Below, piece after piece: positions 40,725-49,488 of a stretch of 64,000 nucleotides of DNA. Below the pieces are notes generated by a model. That model was not told where the DNA came from, searched no databases, and saw only the letters and a program-made list of their open reading frames with translations. The DNA comes from Prinsepia uniflora (lineage: Eukaryota > Streptophyta > Magnoliopsida > Rosales > Rosaceae). Each line of letters starts with the position of its first letter. The stretch's first letter is position 1. The stretch covers positions 26,693,504 to 26,757,503 of the forward strand of contig CM064869.1 in assembly GCA_032719365.1 (NCBI GenBank), given 5' to 3'. The translations under genes were made by a program, and so were the position numbers.

Positions 40725-41846
40725 TTACTCAAAGTCTTTTAGTGCCTCGGCTCCAGCAACAATTTCCAATATCTCCCCCGTAATTTTTGCCTGCCGTCCA
40801 CGATTGTAAGTATTCGAAAGAGACTTTGTCAGGTCGACTGCATTGTCCGTGGCGTTACTCATAGCATTCATTCTTGCCGCAAGCTCACTAGCTGTTGATT
40901 CCTGCAATGCCTTCAAAATCTGGCTGTTCAAGTAGAGAGGCATCATGGCATCCAGAATCTGGACAGGGTCTTGTTCAAATTCGATAAGGGGCGAAAGTCC
41001 CTCCCTCTTTGTCTTCATACCATCCCTCTCTACACTCAGTTTCCCTTCCTTAGTTGTTAGCCTAAAGAATTCGTCGTCTATTGCATCAACACAATTCCCA
41101 TCCACATTAACAACCTCACCCCTCGGTGATAATGGAAGCAATGTATGAATAACAGCTTCAGATTTCAACAACGACATGAATTTAGAGTACACAAGTTCAA
41201 CTTTATCAACCTCTTCACTAACAAATAGTGAAAAAACATTATCAGCAATGACCTGAGCCTCTTTTGTCGTAGGAAACAATCCACCTTCAATGAACCTATC
41301 CACTTTAAATTCAGGCCTGCGCATAAAAAAAGAGTTACCCTTTTTGCCAACGCTGATCAAGGTGAAACCCAATCCAAGTTTCTTCAATTCGGCGATTCGG
41401 GTTTGGGTCTTTTTTATCACTGCATTGTTGAAACCACCGCAGAGACCTCGGTCGCTGGTTATGACAACAAGGGCAACTTTCTTGACGGGTCTAACATTCG
41501 TCAAAGGCACATCTATGTCCTCAGACTGAAGCCGCTCATTGATATCGTACAGGACCTCCGCGAGGGTCTCGGAGAAGGGTCGGCCATTGATGACTGCTTC
41601 TTGGGCTCTACGAACCCTGGCGGCCGCCACGAGCTTCATGGCTTCGGTGATTTTCTGGGTACTTTTTATGGAATCAATTCGGACTCGGAGTTCACGCAGA
41701 CCGCAGTGGATTGCTGGGGTTATTGAAGATTGAGAACGACGGCAGCGGCGGGATATTTGGGGCACAAGGGGATTTGGATTTTGGAGAAGTGTGTTGAAAA
41801 TTTGAGGTTTTGCAGAGGCCCACGTGACCGTATTGGACAAAGCCAT
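40725..41846 (-). CDS. atpC: Chloroplast ATP synthase gamma subunit (nuclear gene, intronless)
   Basis: This 373-residue protein is the rotating central shaft of CF1 in the chloroplast ATP synthase, coupling proton flow to ATP synthesis. Residues 1-47 are Ser/Arg-rich and form the transit peptide; the mature part starts near GLRELRVRIDSI. Conserved marks are KITEAMKLVAAARVRRAQ (65-82), SDRGLCGGFN (131-140) and the C-terminal KITGEILEIVAGAEALKDFE. The plant-type redox insertion is present (GEVVNVDGNC). Its first cysteine, mature Cys199 in spinach numbering, is Val246, while Cys252 (Cys205) remains, so the thioredoxin-reducible disulfide cannot form in the usual way. Length and lack of introns fit the family. 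It may be an ATPC2-like paralogue. Confidence 0.95.
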   Translation of the reverse strand: MALSNTVTWASAKPQIFNTLLQNPNPLVPQISRRCRRSQSSITPAIHCGLRELRVRIDSIKSTQKITEAMKLVAAARVRRAQEAVINGRPFSETLAEVLYDINERLQSEDIDVPLTNVRPVKKVALVVITSDRGLCGGFNNAVIKKTQTRIAELKKLGLGFTLISVGKKGNSFFMRRPEFKVDRFIEGGLFPTTKEAQVIADNVFSLFVSEEVDKVELVYSKFMSLLKSEAVIHTLLPLSPRGEVVNVDGNCVDAIDDEFFRLTTKEGKLSVERDGMKTKREGLSPLIEFEQDPVQILDAMMPLYLNSQILKALQESTASELAARMNAMSNATDNAVDLTKSLSNTYNRGRQAKITGEILEIVAGAEALKDFE

Positions 41847-42739
41847 AGTTGGGTCTTGCAGGGATTGACCAAATTCTAATCTCTGCGGAAACCTAAATGG
41901 TTAATGGCTAAGTGTAGGTAGCATCAAAATTAAAATTTTGTTTTGGTGATAGGATCACTGCAAGAACATTTTGTTTGGCGGAAATTACTACTCATGATTT
42001 GTGGAATGAGGGACTGAATGAGATTGAGGTTACCTTAAAATTGCTTCGAGAATAGAGCTGAACAGCTGACTGACTGACTGACCGACCGACCTGAAGGGAG
42101 GTTTGGATCGTCCGGCAAGGCTTAAACCCCAAATACAAACGATGGTCTTGGTATGTTTACACAGTACACTAGACGGACGGACTAGTATTTGGTAGTTTTG
42201 GTACCATTCAGGCTCTCAATACGATGGGTTTGGTATGTTTACACAGTACTACTCATGTCCAGTGGTAGAAGCAAATGATAAAACTAGTGGCAAATTTTAG
42301 GCCCTCAATATGATGCTATTCATATATTTTGGTTAAAATTATGTTTTATGTTTCTAATGGGAGGAGGTAAAATGTAAGAATTTTAATTTTATAAAATTTA
42401 AATTACATTAAAAATACTTTAAGGATAATAAAAAATAAAACCATTAATTTAAATTGAAAAATAAAATCAATTAGTGGTAGTTACTATTAAAATAAAAGCA
42501 AAATTGGCAATAATCAAGGTGGTTATTTACTTAAATTAGTCTACAACCGAAAAAAAAAGTTGAAGTAACTAACAATACTGAACATGTGGCCTGCTAGAAT
42601 AGCGTAAATAGAGTATAATGGAGAGGGATTCATAATCGACATGTGCGCCCCTCATTTGTTGAGGTCCCATTTGTGTACGTTGTGGCAGCACAATTGGAAC
42701 GTAACTTCACACCTAGAAATGTGTAAGTACAAAGCATCT
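41847..42739. other. Upstream region of atpC with a short direct repeat
   Basis: Presumed atpC promoter side; no clear TATA box. GATGG(T/G) and TTGGTATGTTTACACAGTA recur at about 42139-42166 and 42223-42250. From 42340 the sequence is AT-rich. Confidence 0.5.
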
Positions 42740-43160
42740 ACTTCGTACTCAATCACCAGCTGTAACGCATAACATCGTTGGGTGGCGTTGACCTCAACCA
42801 GACCAACATTACTGCATGCAAAATTGCATAGCCCAATGCGCAGAAACTAGAAGCTTGGTACGTATTACCAAGGTTAATTAGTATTTCTCCGAGACCATTA
42901 TGGGTTTGAACATGGAGAACCAAATGTTCATCATCAATCCCAAGGGACATGCAATAGTCATCGAATGATTTCGATGTAAACTCTCTGATATGATCGAGTC
43001 TTATAGACTATATAAGAGAATTCGGGTGGTTTGGCCTTCAATTGAATGATATGGGAAAAAGTTTAGCAAACGCAATGTGCATGTGGACAAAAGGGTAGCA
43101 TGTGACCACTATATCGGTATCTTAACCTGGACCATGAAAGTTTTGTCCACATGGTTGTTG
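42740..43160 (-). pseudogene. Copia integrase core relic
   Basis: Translation on the minus strand in shifting frames gives the order of a copia integrase core. A WSHATLLST-like block comes near 43110, then HIAFAKLFPISF near 43050, SIRLDHIREFTSKSFDDYC near 42990, and VLHVQTHNGLGE near 42920. GYAILHAVMLVWLRSTPP then follows near 42790. The aspartate in the SIRLD block and the E of NGLGE correspond to two catalytic positions. The longest open piece is 42753-42950. No LTRs, gag or RT are visible nearby, so it is an isolated old fragment. Confidence 0.75.
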
Positions 43161-45280
43161 GAAAGTCCACAAAACTTCCCCTTGTATTCTATACAAGAAA
43201 GGGTGAAGTCTTGACTTATTTTTGCATATAATGGTCTAATATTCGATTTGTACTAACGAGCAAATGTGGCATAATGTTTCATTAAACACAAAGGTGCTTG
43301 CTAGTAAGTGGATGCTCGTGCAATATATTGAGAATACGACACATTATTACCTTGACCTGGGTGTCCTAACCGGTCATGCCATAATGAGCAATTGCTCGTA
43401 CTAGTTAGCTTCTAACTAACTCTTGGCTAGCTTCTGGCTAGTTTATCCAGTGTATGTTTCTGGCTATACTGATCGGAAGTTATGCAAAGGTATTCCACGT
43501 TCTTATCATTAGTGATTTCAATGTGATAACTGTTGGCTCGAATATTCATAAATCTCGACAATGTTCTTCTGGAACTTGGAGAATAAAATATCTCATTGAT
43601 ATCAATTCAATACCATTCAACAACGTTCTTTTGTCATATCTCTCAGAGTATAAGGTGTGTGATAACACTGTCAGCCAGACAATAAACTTCCCCACAAAAC
43701 ATACATATTTATAGATTTAATTCAATGAATCACATGCATGAGAATAAGTGCTTGTATTGAATTAAATCATATTCGAGCGAAAAACCACATTTTCGAATTA
43801 TATTCATACGTGGATTTATAATCCTTAAAATGAATTATGTGTCATTCATTTCTTGCTTCGGACAAGATGTTATGATGATGATCAGATAATTGCAATTAGT
43901 ATTTTGGGTAAACTCGTCCATGAGCGACTAATAAGAACGAAAAGTTCTATGACTCGTTATAATAAATCATATTAAAACATATTAAATATACTAGTTTTAC
44001 CATGTCAGGTGGACTTAGGAAGGAAACTTTGAGTTCTGTTTGTCTGTTATTACATTGCTGAACAAACGGGTTCAGTGGTCAATATGAACTACTGGTTCAT
44101 TTATAGAATTCTAATTTGTTTAAACACATATGATTCGTAAATGAGTACTAAATAAATGCTTGCCATTTAAGTAAACATTTAAGCAAAGAATTAATATAGG
44201 AATTATTTGAATAAATGTTTCAACCATAAAATAATGTATATATCAAACAAATGCTTCTGGAATAATATTTAAATATATGATATGAAAACAACTTAAATTA
44301 ATGCTTCTAGCATTATATAATTTGATATATTTAAACATACTTTTCGTATTAAAAGCTTTAATAAGTTGAAACATACTTCTAGTATTAAATAGTACAAATA
44401 ATCATATGATTGTGTATTTTTTCCTTTCATAAATGAATTCCCATTTTTTTTATTTTTGAGGCCGAGCCGAGTTGCTCAGGCGTGGGCTACCATTGGACTG
44501 CAGGCCAGTCGTGGGCCTTCTAGGCTGCTGGACCTCCTGGGCTGGACTTAGATAGCTCTGGGTGTTCTAGGTCAAGCCAAAAATATGGGCCTCCTGGACT
44601 CTCTTTTTTTAGGCTTGGCCTACTGTGTTTTTTTTTTGGATATTTATTTATTTGGGTCAATTGTGACATGTGGCCTCCTAGACCTGTTCGAAAATAAGGG
44701 CCTTCTAGGCTTGGCCTTTTGTTCTCAGCTTGCTGGGCCTCCTTCTTGCCTAGCCTTCTGGGCTGTGGGCTGTGGGCTTCTAGACCTTTATTCAATTTTT
44801 CATTTTTTTTTTGTAACTTTCTGATGGGCCTGTACTACTGATGCCCTAGTCCAACACTAAATGAAACTTGTTTTTCTTTGGTTGAGCAGCCGCAATCAAA
44901 GACTACAAACCTCTCCATGGCCTTGCATAAATTCATCAAACTAGCAATTTTATATCATATTCATCATATCACATTATCATGATCACCATGTCATCACATA
45001 ACATCATATTTATATATAAAAAATCATATAGCATCATCATATTATAATATCAATATATCATGATCAACATCATCCCATCATATTTACATCATATCATATC
45101 CTCATCACTGTCATAATCATCATAACATCATATCATTATACCATCATACTATCATCTCATCAACATAATCATAGCATCATCAACAGATCATCATATATGA
45201 TCATATTTCCACATATCATCATCAATATAACATATTAGCATCATGCCATCATATATGATAGCATATTATCCTGTGTTTAT
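43161..45280. other. Intergenic DNA, no gene seen
   Basis: AT-rich. From about 44930 the sequence becomes rich in CATCATAT-type phrases, which continue to about 46060 and form the setting for the Cassandra insertion. A stretch at 44460-44840 is rich in GGGCCT/GGCCTTC. No feature is assignable. Confidence 0.45.
45276..45280. repeat. Target site duplication of Cassandra J (left copy)
   Basis: TTTAT, matching 45947-45951. Confidence 0.93.
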
Positions 45281-45326
45281 TGTGAGGACCCGTGCCTTGA
45301 TGATATGGTTAGCAATCCCACATCGC

Positions 45327-45357
<31 letters not shown>

Positions 45358-45587
45358 TCTAGGGGATGCGCCTTATATGTGTGGGCGCGAATCTATCCAA
45401 CATAAGGTCTTTTGGGAGCTCACAGGCTTTGGATTCCTTAGTAACTCCAAAGTTAAGCGAGTTGAGGCTGGTGCAATCTCAGGATGGGTGACCCATTGTG
45501 AAGTTGCATGTGAGCTCTCAAGAACAAAACCATGAGGGCTGGGCCTAAAGTGGACAATATCATGTTGGAGAAGGTCGGGTCGTGACA
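45281..45587 (+). repeat. 5' LTR of Cassandra J
   Basis: Runs from TGTGAGGACC to GTCGTGACA. Run of 29 G at 45329-45357; A-box at 45451-45459; C-box at 45481-45493. Confidence 0.93.
45433..45520 (+). promoter_or_regulatory. 5S rRNA-like internal control region in Cassandra 5' LTR
   Basis: CCAAAGTTAAGCGAGTTGAG (A-box) and AGGATGGGTGACCCATTG (C-box) keep the spacing of a 5S gene, followed by AAGTTGCATGTG. Only the core is kept, so this is not a functional 5S rRNA gene. Confidence 0.85.
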
Positions 45588-45590
45588 ATT

Positions 45591-45602
45591 TGGTATCAGA
45601 GC
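45591..45602 (+). other. Primer binding site of Cassandra J
   Basis: TGGTATCAGAGC, three bases after the 5' LTR. Confidence 0.93.
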
Positions 45603-45661
45603 CCAACCCCGGTCAGAATTGAGTGTGCCAGCGAGGACACTGAGCCTCAAAGGGGATGGAT

Positions 45662-45946
45662 TGTGAGGACTCGTGCCTTGGTGGCATGGTTAGCAATCCC
45701 ACATCGCATGGGGGGATATGGGGATGCGCCTTATATGTATGGGCGCACATCTATCCAACAGGAGGCTTTTTGGGAGCTCACTGGCTTTGGATTCTTTGGG
45801 AACTCCAAAGTTAAGCGAGTTGAAGTTGGTGCAATCCTAGGATGAGTGAGCCACTGGGAAGTTGCACGTGAGCTCCCAAGAACAAAACTGTGAGGGCTGA
45901 GGCCTAAAGAGGACAATATCATGTTTGAGAAGGTGGGGTCGTGACA
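45662..45946 (+). repeat. 3' LTR of Cassandra J
   Basis: Preceded by the purine tract AAAGGGGATGGAT. Its A-box is intact at 45809-45817, but the C-box reads AGGATGAGTGAGCC, with two changes from the left LTR. The poly-G region is only six G long. Confidence 0.93.
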
Positions 45947-46017
45947 TTTATCATCATGTATTATCATATATATATATATCATACTAGCATGCCATCATCA
46001 TATATTAACAATTTAAC

Positions 46018-46039
46018 ATATATATATATATATATATAT
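46018..46039. repeat. AT dinucleotide microsatellite
   Basis: Uninterrupted ATATAT run. Confidence 0.9.
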
Positions 46040-46042
46040 GTC

Positions 46043-47094
46043 ATCATAACATGTGACATCGAAGAAACCAGCATGTACCTGATTTCTATCTCTCTCCACT
46101 GAAGAAAACACATGCCTTCAGTCATTATCTATGGAAGAGCGTATGATGACAAGCTGTCCCATTCGTTCGCTCCCCACTGAAGGAAACGACAGGTTTTGGT
46201 CATGCTCCACAAAATAGTGGTTTCGGTCCTGCTCCACCTAAGCGTGCATTGACGATCCTAGGCCATGAATTCAACCTTTGATCTGGCAACTCACAGCGGG
46301 AACCTAAAAACCATCCATTGTCTAGGTCGAACCCAAAGCCCCTTGAGTCGTCTTCATCTCCGGTGAAACAAAACACCGCCAAAGATGGCCCTGTCGATGA
46401 CCTGAGTTCTCTGTTTCTGTAGGTTGCTGTCGTCGTCAATTAGTCTGTTCACCCTCTAGTTCATGGCCTCCCTCGGCGTCTTCGAGCCTGCACTACCCAG
46501 CCAAAATCGCCATGGAAGATGGTATGTGTATCACCGATAAGAACCGTGACCTATCAGATCCACATGCGAGCAAAAGTCGATAAGGATTGGGTGGGTCAAG
46601 GAGGCTGGTCTCAATCCTCTATGGTCTCAGTCCTCTCGGATCTCAATCCTTCTTCAATCGTAGTTTTCGACAAGGATGGTGGGGCTGAAGTAGGCGATGG
46701 ACTGAGGAACAAATTAAAACGATGAAGATGGCGAGGACTCGATTGATTCGGATCGTGGAAGTTGTGGGTTCGTTTCTCATGTCTAGTTGCGAAATGAAAT
46801 TTTCTTGGGTCAAAGGGCCAAGCAGAGTCGGAATTTGCTGCATGTGTGGGTAATTAGATGCGATGGAGAAAATCGAGGCCTTTGTAAGATGAAGATGGAG
46901 TCTATGTCAAAATATTTGACCAAGATAAGGGGAAGATCAAATTTTTATCTTCACAAAAAAGGACAAAAATGGCAGAAACGTTTTTCAAAACAGCAAAGCC
47001 AAAATGTGTTAGGATCTCTGGATTTTTTTTTCAACAGGTTAGAGCGTCGTACTGATAGCGTGTTGTGAATACATTTAGAACTCCTCATTGATCA
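46043..47094. other. Unassigned intergenic DNA
   Basis: GC is a little higher than in the neighbours and short ORFs occur on both strands, the longest 80-93 residues. None shows a domain I recognise. Could be a decayed gene or old transposon. Confidence 0.4.
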
Positions 47095-47099
47095 GTAAG
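47095..47099. repeat. Target site duplication of solo LTR F (left copy)
   Basis: GTAAG before the TG at 47100, matching 63435-63439 some 16 kb away. Confidence 0.88.
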
Positions 47100-47561
47100 T
47101 GGTAGGTCCCACCCCAGAAAGCACCACAAACAACCTATTCGGGTCATGCTCCCGTCTAACAGATAACCTAATAAACCAAGTTTAACTTGAAGCTCTATCA
47201 GACAAGGGATACATGCATACAAGTAGTTCATGCCTTTTATCTCTAAGTAACCTCAATCCTCATCCAGAATCCTAGAGGGGTTTAAAACCAATGAAAACGT
47301 GTGAGTGGATGAAAAGAAAGGTTTATAAAATGTAATTTGAAAATATACCATTCCCTCCAATAAGAAAACTATGCATGCATCATGATCATAAATAAAATAC
47401 AAGTTTCAAAATACACGTAGTAATATGAAAGTGTAGCAGTATAATAAACTAAAGCAAGTATGAAAACTGAATTGAATATCGATACCAACTGACCCAACCT
47501 CGATGCCTGCAAGCTGAATCATTATGTTAATGTGCACAACCGGTAGGCTAATAGCACGCAG

Positions 47562-47785
47562 GAACTACGGAGTCCTAGACTCGACGTCCGAGTGTAAACT
47601 AGCTCAGGAACTACGGGGTCCCATACTCGACGTCTGAGTCACGGTCCTAGTCTCATGAATTATGGAGCCCTGGGCTCGACGTCTAAGACAAGTCTCAGGA
47701 ATTATAGAGCACTACCTCGACGTCCAAGACTACTCGCGGGACCTTGAATTACGGAGCTTTAAATCGATGTCCGAGACCCTTCAAC
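47562..47785 (-). repeat. Hairpin-bearing minisatellite in LTR F
   Basis: Units follow the pattern GGAATTAYGGAGY...CTCGACGTCYRAG. Two contain perfect short inverted repeats with different stems. Confidence 0.75.
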
Positions 47786-48569
47786 CAATCGATATCTCGA
47801 GGAGGGTCATCAAACCACATCACAATCACACATCATCACCATCGTTACACATCATCACAAACATCACATTCATCTTATATACTAAGAAATCGCAAGTCCA
47901 TATCAACAACAATTCAAACCAGAAATCAAAACGAAAGTCAAACTTAGGGCCCAAGCCCAAAACCACAACTCATTGAGAAACCGGAGTTTAATAAATCCAA
48001 TTTCCTCGCAAAATGTTTTAATAACATTTTCCTTAAAGATTCATAAAAATTCCCAAGAAATCCCTATAAATCATACGTAACCAATCATCAGACAATTCTC
48101 ATAATAAATCACATAAAAATGCATGCAAAGGGTTTAAGAAATCAAAATTCCACTCACACGTACATTACGTGCGACCGAACTGAACATCACATTTTCTCGT
48201 AAAATCCGAGAATCTCAATTCCTTCCAAAAACCACCTAGAATGGTTAATAATCATTCCAATTAATTCACATATTAATCCCATAATTTTTCGGGATTTTTA
48301 AACGTATTTAAATGGACCCATATAGCTTTGGGCAGCCCGAACTGCCCCGAAACGGCGTTGGATTGACTCGAAACTTGTTCCATTAGGCTCGTATCATAGA
48401 GAACACGAACTTCCATGTTGACGTCATCTCGAGAATGTCGTTCATGCGTCCCCACGCACCACCCAGAGTGGCTGCGTGTGGGAGCCACGCGCTGTTATAG
48501 TGAAAATGCCAAAATCACTGTTCAGTTTCTCCCACCTCTAGCCAACCCGATTCCTAGATTTTCGGGTCG

Positions 48570-48574
48570 CTCGA
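48570..48574. repeat. Target site duplication of element G (left copy)
   Basis: CTCGA, matching 62586-62590. Confidence 0.92.
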
Positions 48575-49488
48575 TGGTACACAAAAACTAAGCTTTAAAG
48601 TAAACACAAAATCACACTAAACACTTAATAAAAACATATGTAAGTTAAAACCTTTTTTTGTAGATTGTAGCATTGATAAGTAGGGATCGTTTTTAACCGA
48701 GGATTGAAGGTAGCTAAACATGATTATCGTTTGATTAATTAATAAGTGGGGGTAGTTGATTGTTTCTATTATCCTAACATAATCTAATCTAGTATAATCT
48801 AACCTAATTTAGTATTTACATGGTCAACTCATACATGCTCGGGGCTCCCAACGACACTTTCAATGACTTAGACTCGGGGCTCCCTATATCTAGTCAAGTA
48901 TTAAGCGCGAACACACAAACATAACAAAAACTAGAATCATAGAACACATAGAATATTGAAGCAATACCAATAATAAAACCAAGAATATTATTAGAAATCA
49001 ATTCATATAAGCAATATTCAAGCATAACAAATAACTACAGGGTAAAGAGGTCGTATTACACTTTTTCTCTTCAGGGCTCTTTATGGATACAAAGTGATTA
49101 GGCACTCTTTAGTAAGACAAGAGAGGGCTCCTCAACTTAGTCACGGATGAAGGTGTAGAAGGTGAAGTATGGTGTAATTATTCTTAAACTAGAAATCTTG
49201 AATATAATGAAAGGGGAAAATTGGTTGAGCAGAGTTTTGGTATAAAGGATGAGCGACCCTTTACAAATAACCTAAACCTCTCTATTTATAAGAGAAAATT
49301 AATCCCAAAATAAATAGGATTTTACAATTTAATTCTAAAAGAAAAAGGTTTCCTAAATATATAAGAAAACTAATTAAAAACATTTTTTTTGTTTAATCAA
49401 TTAAAAACCTTTCCTACAAGTAAAATGGGTGAAAATAATATAACAAAAGGAAATAGGATTGAAATCCTAATACAATATGGAGAATAGG
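48575..49488 (-). repeat. 3' LTR of element G, truncated
   Basis: Collinear with 61139-62050 of the 5' LTR, then stops at GGAGAATAGG where LTR H begins. The remaining roughly 535 bp of this LTR are absent on the far side of H. Confidence 0.9.

Larger units (their letters stand above)
45281..45946 (+). mobile_element. Complete Cassandra-type TRIM (5S rRNA-bearing LTRs)
   Basis: A 666-bp element with LTRs of 307 and 285 bp, a primer binding site, a 74-bp interior and TSD TTTAT. Both LTRs carry a 5S rRNA-like segment with A-box (AGTTAAGCGAG) and C-box (AGGATGGGTGACCC), the mark of Cassandra elements, in which Pol III-type signals sit in the LTR. There is no coding capacity. The left LTR has a 29-G run not shared by the right LTR. 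Confidence 0.95.
47100..48574 (-). mobile_element. Solo Tekay/Del-type LTR F, left part
   Basis: Starts TGGTAGGTCC on the plus strand. Acceptor-like CCCCTCTAG (minus strand) at 47272, and closing-stem arms at 47297-47309 and 48149-48161 (13 bp, perfect). About five diverged 50-bp units at 47562-47785 include GAGTC-CTA-GACTC (47570) and GAGCCC-T-GGGCTC (47665). The conserved LTR block lies near 48340-48415. Interrupted at 48574 by element G and resumes at 62591. Confidence 0.85.

Noticed and set aside
41290..41726. Plus-strand ORFs overlapping atpC
   Set aside because: Antisense shadows of the atpC coding frame.
45433..45520. 5S rRNA gene
   Set aside because: Only the internal control region is kept, inside a TRIM LTR with primer site and TSD; the full 120-nt 5S gene is not present.
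46519..47068. Possible small genes at 46519-46725 and 46787-47068
   Set aside because: No recognisable domain, no clear splice or promoter signals; left as unassigned DNA.
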